The notes under the pieces were generated by a model. It was not told the origin of the DNA. It saw only the letters and a program-made list of their open reading frames with translations, and did not search any database. Source: Pseudomonadota bacterium (GTDB lineage: Bacteria; Verrucomicrobiota; Verrucomicrobiia; Chthoniobacterales; UBA6821). Taken from it: 18,811 nt of DNA. The stretch lies in contig RFPR01000025.1 in assembly GCA_009928265.1 (NCBI GenBank), positions 1-18,811 of the forward strand, given 5' to 3'. A program made the position numbers and the translations under genes. Of the stretch, positions 4,898 through 10,257 are shown piece after piece; positions within the stretch are counted from its first letter, which is position 1, and every line of letters starts with the position of its first letter.

Positions 4898-6397
4898 TTA
4901 AATTCGGACCACCCTGCGGTAAGCTTCGGACAGCACGAATTCTGTGATGCTGGGAGCGATCACGGCACGCAGGATGAGGTCGGCAGCTTCCTGAATGCGG
5001 GGCCCTGCTCCCGAGGCGGCGAGCGCCTCGGTCTCGCCCCGCACGACAGCATCCACTCGGTCCACCGTGGTGGCGCCCCGAGCCAGCCAGTGCCACAGGA
5101 GGGCCACAGAGATCTCCGCGGTGGCCGCGTCTTCCATCCGGCCGTCCAGCGCCACGCAGCCGTTGCCGTCCAACCAAGCCGCCCAGTAACGCAGCGCAGT
5201 CCGCACAGCTTCGGTGAGGCCCGCCTCCGTGGGGTGCGAGTCCCCGAGCCGGAAGAGGTCCAGGGGCGCCCCGCTGCCCCGCCAGTCCAGCTGCACCGTG
5301 CGTTCTCCCAGGTGCGCGCGCCAAGCACCCAGGGCCACGCGCACGAGGTCGGGGTGAGCCACCCAAGTGCCGTCGTGCCCCGCGCGGACCTCGCGTTCCT
5401 TGTCGCGGCGGACCGCCTCCAGCGCAGCAGCGGCGGCCCCAGGGTCGCGACGGGAGGGCACTTGCGCGGCCATGCCGCCGATGGCGTGGCAACCCCGACG
5501 GTGCGCCACAGCCACCACCCAACGCGCGTACTCGGTCAAGCCCTCCGCCTCCATGGTGAGCTGAGAACGGTCGGGTAGCGTGAGACCTCGCCCCTCGCCA
5601 CTGCGGGAGAGCACCTTCACAGCAGAGAAGATGTAGTCCCAGCGGCCCACGTTGAGCCCTGCCAGGCGGTCGCGGAGAGCCCACACGGTCTCCTCCAGGC
5701 GGAACAGGAGGGGCAGAGTCTCCACGAGCACGGTGACGCGCACGGTGTCTGCAGGGAGACCCAAGCGCGCCTCAGCCCAGGACAGAGCTCTGTGCCACCA
5801 GCGGGCTTCCCACTCCCCCTCCAGCTTAGGGAGGTACAGGGCCGGGACTTCGCCGCGAGCCACCATCTCTCGAGCGTTCCAGTAGAGGAAGAGGCCCGCG
5901 TCCACCAGGGCCGCGGGTGCAGCGGAGCCGTCCACGCGCCAGTGCTCCTCGGTGAGGTGCAGGCCTCGAGGGCGGTAGTGGAGCGTCGGCATGACGGGCG
6001 GCAAGCCGTGGAGGGTACCCCGCACGAGACCCGTCACCGTGGAGTGGGTCCGCAGAACATTTTCCCAGGTGGGGCACAGGGAGTCCTCCCCGTCCACCAT
6101 GTAGCCGCTCGCGCCGCTGCTCGCGGCCTTCACGGCCATGCGGGGATCTGCAGCCGGACCCGTGATCTCCACGCGGCGGTCCAGGAGCCGCACGGGCACG
6201 GGCGCCACGCGCCAGTCGTCGCGTTGGACAGCTGCGGGCGTGGGATGCGCGCGGAGGGCGGCGAGGTGGCCCCGTGGGTCGCGGCGGAGTTCCTCGCGGC
6301 GGCGGAGCAAGCCGTCCCAGTCGCCCCGGAACTCGCGGATCCAGCCCTCCACCCAGGCCACGGCCTCCGGGGTGAGCAGCCCTTCCACCGGGATCAT
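4898..6397 (-). CDS. aceB: Malate synthase (malate synthase A type)
   Basis: This 499-aa enzyme condenses glyoxylate with acetyl-CoA and water to malate and CoA, the second step of the glyoxylate shunt. Length and collinearity match bacterial malate synthase A throughout: DRRVEITGP (about 74-82), YRPRGLHL with substrate Arg144, VLVETLP with Glu226, GLNVGRWDYIFS with metal ligand Asp254, GCHAIGGMAAQVPS, GHDGTWVAHPDL, and MEDAATAEIS with catalytic-base Asp423. All active-site positions I can identify are intact. The ATG at 6395-6397 has GGAGG 7 nt upstream and overlaps the previous stop as ATGA. No isocitrate lyase is nearby. Codon use is strongly GC-rich at third positions, suggesting acquisition from a bacterial host. 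Confidence 0.93.
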   Translation of the reverse strand: MIPVEGLLTPEAVAWVEGWIREFRGDWDGLLRRREELRRDPRGHLAALRAHPTPAAVQRDDWRVAPVPVRLLDRRVEITGPAADPRMAVKAASSGASGYMVDGEDSLCPTWENVLRTHSTVTGLVRGTLHGLPPVMPTLHYRPRGLHLTEEHWRVDGSAAPAALVDAGLFLYWNAREMVARGEVPALYLPKLEGEWEARWWHRALSWAEARLGLPADTVRVTVLVETLPLLFRLEETVWALRDRLAGLNVGRWDYIFSAVKVLSRSGEGRGLTLPDRSQLTMEAEGLTEYARWVVAVAHRRGCHAIGGMAAQVPSRRDPGAAAAALEAVRRDKEREVRAGHDGTWVAHPDLVRVALGAWRAHLGERTVQLDWRGSGAPLDLFRLGDSHPTEAGLTEAVRTALRYWAAWLDGNGCVALDGRMEDAATAEISVALLWHWLARGATTVDRVDAVVRGETEALAASGAGPRIQEAADLILRAVIAPSITEFVLSEAYRRVVRI

Positions 6398-6627
6398 CGA
6401 GCACCCTCCCGCTTGGCCCGGTCCACTTCCCAGCGGCACCGCGTGCGGAGGTCGCCCTGCCGGATCCACTCGCACCAGGTGCGGTGGCCCTTCGTCACGG
6501 CTCGGCAGTAGTTGCGGAGGTCACCGTCGCGGAGGGTCTCACACTGGGCGGAGCCGCCCGTGGCGTCAGCAGCCCACAGGGCCCCGGTGAGGAGGGCCAC
6601 CACAGCAGCGAAGCGCAGAGGGATCAT
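6394..6627 (-). CDS. Small secreted protein with repeated GDLRxxC motif
   Basis: This 77-aa protein starts with a signal peptide (MIPLRFAAVVALLTGALWAA) and leaves a short mature domain. That domain contains two copies of a GDLRxxCR motif (GDLRNYCRAV and GDLRTRCRWEV) about 24 residues apart, with further cysteines (QCETL, TWCEWI). The spacing suggests a small disulfide- or metal-stabilised repeat. Similar C-x-I-x-D-x-D-L-R-x-x-C repeats occur in bacterial secreted proteins of unknown function. GGAGGT lies 6 nt upstream, and both ends have ATGA overlaps, so it is cotranslated between the MlaC-like protein and malate synthase. Confidence 0.75.
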   Translation of the reverse strand: MIPLRFAAVVALLTGALWAADATGGSAQCETLRDGDLRNYCRAVTKGHRTWCEWIRQGDLRTRCRWEVDRAKREGAR

Positions 6628-7217
6628 CGTGCCACCTCCGCCCGGAGGTCCTCCCGCTTCCGTTCCAAGCGCGTGAAGAGGCGGTTCACACCGCCCCGCT
6701 CCATCACGCGCGCGAAAGAGGACCGCTGCGTGGACACCAGAGAAGCACCCTCAGTGACCACGTCCACCAGCCGAAACTCCTCGCCCGAGGGTGCCAGCAC
6801 CCAGCGCACGTCTGCAGATTCGCCCCCGGCGGTGACGCGAGTCACCACCACGCGGCGGTCTCGAACTGATTCTTCCCGCACGTAGGTCACGGAGAAGTCC
6901 GAAGTCCGAGCTCGTCGGAGCCAGTTGAGAGCAGCCACGTCCGCGAGGAGCGTGGCCAGGCGCGCGCGGTGAGCCTCCTCCAGCTCGCCCCACACCTTGG
7001 GCCCCACGGAGTCTGCAGCGATCCGATCCCAGTCGCCCCAGGCGCGCCACAGGGCGAGCACAGAGGTCTCGCGTTTACGCGGATCAGACCAGTGGGACAC
7101 GGCTGACATGGTGGCTTGCTTGCCCCGCAACCAGGAGGTGGCGGAGGGGTCAGCTGAAGCAGTGGGTGCGGCCGCCAGGGCGGCGCACAAGAGGCAGCGG
7201 CTCAAGGTGTTCTTCAT
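6624..7217 (-). CDS. mlaC: MlaC/Ttg2D-family periplasmic phospholipid-binding-like protein
   Basis: This 197-aa protein has a signal peptide (MKNTLSRCLLCAALAAAPTASA). The C-terminal half carries the MlaC/toluene-tolerance signature: EFRLVDVVTEGASLVSTQRS followed by SFARVMERGGVNRLFTRLERK. The known family shuttles phospholipids between the outer membrane and an inner-membrane ABC transporter (MlaFEDB). Here no mla transporter gene is adjacent. The start is set at the fourth codon of the longer frame because the promoter -10 abuts an upstream ATG (7226), leaving a leader of only a few nt. It heads the operon mlaC-like / Cys-motif protein / malate synthase. GC-rich codon use matches malate synthase. 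Confidence 0.75.
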   Translation of the reverse strand: MKNTLSRCLLCAALAAAPTASADPSATSWLRGKQATMSAVSHWSDPRKRETSVLALWRAWGDWDRIAADSVGPKVWGELEEAHRARLATLLADVAALNWLRRARTSDFSVTYVREESVRDRRVVVTRVTAGGESADVRWVLAPSGEEFRLVDVVTEGASLVSTQRSSFARVMERGGVNRLFTRLERKREDLRAEVAR

Positions 7218-7226
7218 GGTGGTCAT

Positions 7227-7255
7227 ACTGTATCGCGGGCTCCTTGCAGTTTACA
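7227..7255 (-). promoter_or_regulatory. Promoter of the mlaC-like/malate synthase operon
   Basis: Minus strand: -35 TGTAAA at 7250-7255, exact 17-bp spacer, -10 TACAGT at 7227-7232. The same geometry and box sequences occur before phage-like genes elsewhere in the window (for example 11066-11094 and 13408-13436). ATG 7217 is 9 nt downstream of the -10. Confidence 0.65.
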
Positions 7256-7271
7256 AGACGTAGAGGTGGGG

Positions 7272-7574
7272 TCAAGTCACGGTGGAACCGGAGGGGTCCT
7301 CGGGCGCCCAAGCTGGGCTGTCCTCCTCCTCCGGCGGGGGTGGAGGCGGGGTGTCCCCGGGCACCTCGGTGTCCCAGAGGTTGGGGCTGAGGAGGTCGGG
7401 TTCTGTGTCCGCGGCGTCGAAGGGCTCCGGCGGGGGCTCAGAGGGCGGGAGGCCCCGCACCACGCGGAGGGTCAGGCCGCGGCGAACGAGGATCCGTTCC
7501 ACGGCGCGCCGAGCCGCGTGAGTGAGCGCCCAGCGCTCGCGGTAGGTGGAGTGACGCGGGGCAGGGCGCTTCAT
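7272..7574 (-). CDS. Hypothetical protein, basic N-terminus and Pro/acidic-rich C-terminus
   Basis: This 100-aa protein starts MKRPAPRHSTYRERWALT, with an Arg-rich helix (AARRAVERILVRRGLTLRVV), then a disordered tail rich in Pro, Glu and Asp (PPPPPPEEED). No family is recognised. It starts in an ATGA overlap with the stop of the DsbD-alpha-like gene, so the two form a pair. High GC and proline bias raise the risk of a chance frame, but the overlap supports it as real. Confidence 0.6.
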   Translation of the reverse strand: MKRPAPRHSTYRERWALTHAARRAVERILVRRGLTLRVVRGLPPSEPPPEPFDAADTEPDLLSPNLWDTEVPGDTPPPPPPEEEDSPAWAPEDPSGSTVT

Positions 7575-7978
7575 CGTCCACCTCCACCCACCACGCCGAA
7601 GCGGATGTCCATCGGGGGCGCGCAGGACCGCGCGTCGCAGAAAGCAGCGCGGACGGTGCCCTCCGACACGTGGAGCCCCTCCACCGTCCAGGTGGCGGCC
7701 CGGGCGGTGTCGCCCCGAGCCTCGCTCAGGTGAGCCTCGGACAAGGGAATCTTCCGGTCGCCCAGAGTGAGGCGGGCTGGATAGGCGGTGTTCAGGTGCC
7801 AGCCCGCGCGAGCTTCCACGTGGACGTGGGTGAAACCCGCGTGCCGCACGCCCCAGACCTCGGCCACGTCGGCTGGGCGCGGCTTCTTGGCGAGGGGACC
7901 GGCGACCACGAGGGCCGGCAGGGTGAGGGCCAGCCCGAGGGCGAGACCCGATGCGAGGAGGAGGTTGGCTGCTTTCAT
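7571..7978 (-). CDS. Secreted DsbD-alpha-like protein
   Basis: This 135-aa protein has a signal peptide (MKAANLLLASGLALGLALTL, cleavage near VAG). The mature part contains HVHVEARAGWHLNTAYP, LTLGDRKIPLSEAHL and a C-terminal AAFCDARSCAPPMDIRF. The Cys-x4-Cys-x-Pro-Pro end resembles the N-terminal (alpha) domain of the thiol:disulfide interchange protein DsbD, but the transmembrane and thioredoxin domains are absent. Similar stand-alone secreted domains occur in myxobacteria. Its role may be periplasmic, perhaps thiol handling; that is inference. The ATG is 7 nt after a TATAAT box. Confidence 0.6.
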   Translation of the reverse strand: MKAANLLLASGLALGLALTLPALVVAGPLAKKPRPADVAEVWGVRHAGFTHVHVEARAGWHLNTAYPARLTLGDRKIPLSEAHLSEARGDTARAATWTVEGLHVSEGTVRAAFCDARSCAPPMDIRFGVVGGGGR

Positions 7979-7985
7979 GTGCTTA

Positions 7986-8014
7986 ATTATAGGCGGCGGG
8001 CGCGTTCCGGTGCA
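7986..8014 (-). promoter_or_regulatory. Promoter of 7571-7978
   Basis: Minus strand: -35 TGCACC at 8009-8014, 17 bp, consensus -10 TATAAT at 7986-7991, then 7 nt to the ATG at 7978. This predicts a leaderless or near-leaderless mRNA. Confidence 0.65.
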
Positions 8015-8020
8015 CCATTT

Positions 8021-8278
8021 TTACTGAGGGAGGCCCGCGGGCTCCGCCGCGAGGTAAGCCTCCCAAGCGGCGCGGAGCGCCTCGCGGAGCTCGGGTCGGG
8101 GTGCGGAGGCGAGCAACGCCTCCGCCAGGGCCTCGGTCCCGCCGCCGTCTTCCAGGAGTCGAGCGAAGCGGCGCCCCAGACGGAGCTGGGGGAAGCTCTC
8201 CTCCACCCAGGCGACCGGGTGGAGCTTCACCGCCTCGGACTGGATCGGTTTCTTGCGGGGTCGACCCCGGGGCTTCAA
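8021..8278 (-). CDS. Hypothetical protein, 85 aa, TTG start
   Basis: This small, mostly helical protein begins with a basic AT-hook-like stretch (KPRGRPRKKPIQ), then LHPVAWVEESFPQLRLGRR and an alanine/leucine-rich helix ending AEPAGLPQ. The GRPRKK segment resembles an AT-hook minor-groove DNA-binding motif, so nucleic-acid binding is possible. The start codon is TTG, overlapping the TGA of the upstream gene as TTGA. It is cotranslated with the 73-aa gene before it. Confidence 0.6.
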   Translation of the reverse strand: MKPRGRPRKKPIQSEAVKLHPVAWVEESFPQLRLGRRFARLLEDGGGTEALAEALLASAPRPELREALRAAWEAYLAAEPAGLPQ

Positions 8279-8496
8279 GGCTCCCGCCCTCCCTGGCGGA
8301 GGTGGTCGGCGGCCGACAGCAGGAAACCCTCCACTTCCTCGCGGAGCTGTGCCAACGCGGCGGGCACGGTGGCGCCGGCTGCGACGCGGGCGTCCACGTA
8401 GTCGTGGAGCGCGTCGACCAGGTTCGCGGAAGGGTCGGGCCCTGCGAGGGCTTCTTCTCGGATGATGCGGCGGAGTTGTTCTGGGGTGAGCTTCAT
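8275..8496 (-). CDS. Small protein with N-terminal LxxxQLRRIIREE motif
   Basis: This 73-aa protein starts MKLTPEQLRRIIREEALAG. The MKhTxxQLRxIIxEE N-terminus is a recurrent short helical tag on otherwise unrelated proteins of marine phages, which I recall without being able to search. The rest is helical (LVDALHDYVDARVAAG, ALAQLREEVEGFLLS). The ATG lies 25 nt downstream of a TTCCCGGGAA-centred element, with CATAAT 8 nt before the ATG as a possible -10. It is coupled to the TTG-start gene downstream. Confidence 0.65.
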   Translation of the reverse strand: MKLTPEQLRRIIREEALAGPDPSANLVDALHDYVDARVAAGATVPAALAQLREEVEGFLLSAADHLRQGGREP

Positions 8497-8516
8497 GGGG
8501 GTTAATTATGGGTCAG

Positions 8517-8540
8517 AATTTTTCCCGGGAATTTTTTGCG
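8517..8540 (-). promoter_or_regulatory. TTCCCGGGAA-centred upstream element, copy 1
   Basis: The perfect palindrome TTCCCGGGAA (8522-8531) is flanked by A/T tracts (CGCAAAAAA on one side, AAATT on the other in minus orientation). It lies 25 nt upstream of ATG 8496. A near copy lies at a similar distance before the next gene (8943-8965). It may be an operator or a phage-specific promoter. Confidence 0.55.
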
Positions 8541-8555
8541 GGACGGGGCTCTGTG

Positions 8556-8574
8556 GAAAAAGCCCGGGCGGGCT
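8556..8574 (-). terminator. Rho-independent terminator after 8573-8920
   Basis: Minus strand: stem AGCCC / GGGCT with a 4-nt loop, followed by TTTTT (plus-strand aaaaa at 8557-8561). The hairpin overlaps the stop codon of the preceding gene. Confidence 0.6.
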
Positions 8575-8920
8575 AAACGGGGGTGGCGAAGCCCCCGTGG
8601 AGCTCCACCACGGCCGCGACGATCTCGACAGGCACGCCACCGTACACAGTCTCAGTCCAGTTTCCGGGAACTTCGGCGTAGGGCCAGAGGAGGGGTTCGA
8701 TTCGGTTGGGGAAGCCCACCTCGACGGAGAGCCACGGACCCACGTCCTCTCGGGGCGTGCACATGTGAGCACGGGATGCCTGGACGGACATGGTGAAACC
8801 GTCGACACAGACGACCGGTGGGATTGGACCGATGCCACCGCGACGCTGAGGGTGCTTCAGGTGACGATGGAGGGCCTCGAGGTGACGTGTGTGGTTCGGT
8901 GTGGTATGCGTGGAGCTCAT
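8573..8920 (-). CDS. Hypothetical protein, 115 aa, with YGGVPVEIV / ELHGG C-terminus
   Basis: This protein starts MSSTHTTPNHTRHLEAL with a His-rich basic N-terminus, then VVCVDGFTMSVQASRAHMC and VEVGFPNRIEPLLWPYAE, and ends in TVYGGVPVEIVAAVVELHGG. The C-terminal GxVPVEhVxxhhxxHGG pattern recalls short phage proteins of unknown function. It has no signal peptide. ATG 8920 lies about 27 nt downstream of the second TTCCCGGGAA element and no clear Shine-Dalgarno is visible. A terminator overlaps its stop codon. Confidence 0.65.
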   Translation of the reverse strand: MSSTHTTPNHTRHLEALHRHLKHPQRRGGIGPIPPVVCVDGFTMSVQASRAHMCTPREDVGPWLSVEVGFPNRIEPLLWPYAEVPGNWTETVYGGVPVEIVAAVVELHGGFATPV

Positions 8921-8942
8921 TGTGTTACTTGCTTTTCGATGG

Positions 8943-8965
8943 AAATTTTCCCGGGAAATTTTTGT
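8943..8965 (-). promoter_or_regulatory. TTCCCGGGAA-centred upstream element, copy 2
   Basis: TTTCCCGGGAAA (8947-8958) is flanked by A/T tracts with the same outline as copy 1: CACAAAAA before the palindrome and AATT after it in minus orientation. It is placed 27 nt (core palindrome) before ATG 8920. No ordinary -35/-10 pair is evident here. Confidence 0.55.
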
Positions 8966-9018
8966 GTAGCCATAGCCGGCGGCCGCGCCAAAGTGCTCTA
9001 AACACCTTGTATTTAGCC

Positions 9019-9096
9019 GGGGGGCGCCCCCCTCTGCAGAGGCCCTTTTTAGGGGGCTCTAACGGGGCCCTTTTGAGCCTCTGCAGAGGGGGCCCC
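9019..9096. repeat. Cluster of GC-rich inverted repeats
   Basis: This gene-free stretch holds a perfect 14-bp palindrome GGGGGGCGCCCCCC (9019-9032), two copies of the palindrome CCTCTGCAGAGG (9031-9042 and 9078-9089, 47 bp apart), and arms GGGGCCC (9064-9070) / GGGCCCC (9090-9096) enclosing the second copy. It lies after the stop of 9141-9404 and before the promoter region of 8573-8920. It may act as a terminator or RNA-processing structure, or be a protein-binding site. The rest of 8921-9140 shows no gene. Confidence 0.7.
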
Positions 9097-9140
9097 TCGC
9101 GCCTCGCGGTGAAGCGCAGAGGGGGGCTCGCGGCGTTGCC

Positions 9141-9404
9141 TCAGTTGCGGCAGGGCTTGCCCGTCACGGGGCACTCCTCGTCGCAGTCCACGCCGCATTC
9201 CTGCCGGAGCTCGAGGAACACGAACATGTCCACCTCACCGAGCGGCACGCCCGGCTGCAGCTTCGCGGCTTCGAGGTGCGCGGCTCGGAGCACGTCACGT
9301 CCACAGCGGTTGGGGTACCGGGACACCACCTCCGCGACCGCGAGGCGGGCGGACTGCGAGACGTTGCTGTACTCAGAAGAGAGGTCGATGGCTGCGTTGC
9401 TCAT
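9141..9404 (-). CDS. Hypothetical protein, 87 aa, Cys-rich C-terminus
   Basis: This protein starts MSNAAIDLSSEYSNVSQSA, continues as a helical domain (ARLAVAEVVSRYPNRCGRD, LRAAHLEAAKLQPG) and ends with a cysteine cluster CGVDCDEECPVTGKPC, which could bind a metal. The start is ATG 9404, downstream of a GGAG 8 nt away; a longer frame to 9602 runs through the promoter and is rejected. No family is recognised. It is a single-gene unit with its own promoter and a 43-nt untranslated spacing from the -10. Confidence 0.7.
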   Translation of the reverse strand: MSNAAIDLSSEYSNVSQSARLAVAEVVSRYPNRCGRDVLRAAHLEAAKLQPGVPLGEVDMFVFLELRQECGVDCDEECPVTGKPCRN

Positions 9405-9447
9405 GCTGCTGCTCCGTGTTAGGGTTGGTTGGTTGGGGAACTTTTCT

Positions 9448-9476
9448 AATTTATCCTGCCCGCGCGCAAGCTTGCA
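9448..9476 (-). promoter_or_regulatory. Promoter of 9141-9404
   Basis: Minus strand: -35 TGCAAG at 9471-9476, 17 bp starting CTTGCGCGCG, -10 TAAATT at 9448-9453. Unlike many sister promoters it is followed by a leader with a Shine-Dalgarno. Confidence 0.65.
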
Positions 9477-9483
9477 AGGTTTG

Positions 9484-9506
9484 CCCGCCACCGGGGTGGT
9501 GGCGGG
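9484..9506 (-). terminator. Strong hairpin after 9512-9682
   Basis: A perfect 9-bp stem CCCGCCACC / GGTGGCGGG with a 5-nt loop starts 5 nt past the stop codon. There is no U tract, so termination may be rho-independent only in part. It lies just upstream of the promoter of the next gene. Confidence 0.5.
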
Positions 9507-9511
9507 GTGGC

Positions 9512-9682
9512 CTACTCGCCGTCCAGGTCCTCGGGTTCGTCGAGGAAGCCTTCGCTCTGCGCCATGTCGGCCACGTCGGCCTCGCTCATGTAGTTGAGGC
9601 ATGCTCGCGCGAGTGCGTCAGAGTCGAGGACGCCGTCTTCGAGCATCTCGAGGAGGAGGGTGGTTGCTTTACGTGTTGCCAT
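9512..9682 (-). CDS. Small acidic hypothetical protein, 56 aa
   Basis: This short gene starts MATRKATTLLLEMLEDGVLD and ends in the acidic tail FLDEPEDLDGE. It has an AAGG Shine-Dalgarno 8 nt upstream and lies 12 bp after the stop of the 121-aa gene, so the two probably form an operon. It is strongly helical and acidic with no known family. A strong hairpin follows directly. Such small acidic phage proteins often act by binding host proteins, but nothing specific can be said here. Confidence 0.65.
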   Translation of the reverse strand: MATRKATTLLLEMLEDGVLDSDALARACLNYMSEADVADMAQSEGFLDEPEDLDGE

Positions 9683-9694
9683 GTGTGTTGCCTT

Positions 9695-10060
9695 TCAGTT
9701 GTGTCGGTCTGCGGGTGCCACGTAACCCTGGCACGTGGTGCAGCGGCACTCGCGGGGTCCCGTGTAGACTGTGGTTGGGCTGTTGTGGTGCGTGACCGGG
9801 CCGTGGTGTTCTTCACCGTTCAGCATGCGGAGTCCGGTCCACGCCCGCCAGATGTCCTCCGCCACGGTGAGCCACTCGGTGTAGCCGTGCAGCGTGGCGA
9901 TGCCCACCTCGTAGACGGGCGCCTGGAGGAGGGTGTCGGTGGGAGGCGGGATGGGCGGCGAGAAGGTGTTCAGCGCGGCTTCCAGAGAGCGTTCCTTGGC
10001 GTCTGCGATGATGGCGGCCAGGGTGTCGCCGTCTGCCGTGGTCCAGCTGATGTGCTTCAT
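9695..10060 (-). CDS. Hypothetical protein, 121 aa
   Basis: This protein starts MKHISWTTADGDTLAAIIAD and contains AVYEVGIATLHGY-like and EDIWRAWTGLRML segments. It ends in a Cys/His-rich stretch (HHGPVTHHN, CRCTTCQGYV) that could bind zinc. AGGAAC lies 8 nt before the ATG. No family is recognised. It is upstream of the 56-aa gene in the same direction, and its start region faces a possible small plus-strand gene. Confidence 0.65.
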   Translation of the reverse strand: MKHISWTTADGDTLAAIIADAKERSLEAALNTFSPPIPPPTDTLLQAPVYEVGIATLHGYTEWLTVAEDIWRAWTGLRMLNGEEHHGPVTHHNSPTTVYTGPRECRCTTCQGYVAPADRHN

Positions 10061-10089
10061 AGATTTGTTCCTGCCCCATACCTATTAGC

Positions 10090-10257
10090 ATGACGGGCTT
10101 AAGATCGTGTGTGAACTGGAGAACTTTCCTTGTCGGCTTCTTACTGGGTTACGTGTCTGCGTGGGGTATGCACCGCGCGGTGACCTTCTGGGCACCGAAC
10201 GTGGGGTGGGTGGAGGAAGTGGTCCCCGTGGTCACCCCACGCTGGGCTTGGCCCTGA
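10090..10257 (+). CDS. Possible small membrane protein, 55 aa
   Basis: This is a plus-strand frame from ATG 10090: MTGLRSCVNWRTFLVGFLLG, continuing with a hydrophobic segment (TFLVGFLLGYVSAWGM, about residues 12-27) and a tail with VGWVEEVVPVVTP. It fills an otherwise empty gap and ends exactly one base before the stop codon of the convergent RadA-like gene. One membrane span with the C-terminus outside or inside cannot be settled. No clear promoter or Shine-Dalgarno is visible, so it could be chance. Confidence 0.45.
   Translation: MTGLRSCVNWRTFLVGFLLGYVSAWGMHRAVTFWAPNVGWVEEVVPVVTPRWAWP

Noticed and set aside
4803..6511. Long open frames on both strands overlapping malate synthase (for example 4803-5684 minus, 4892-5578 plus, 5792-6511 plus)
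   Set aside because: They are low-complexity Arg/Gly/Pro/Ala or His/Val-rich shadows of a very GC-rich gene; the malate synthase frame is unambiguous.
9586..9816. 76-codon minus-strand frame
   Set aside because: It is a shadow of 9695-10060 and 9512-9682, which have better starts and spacing.
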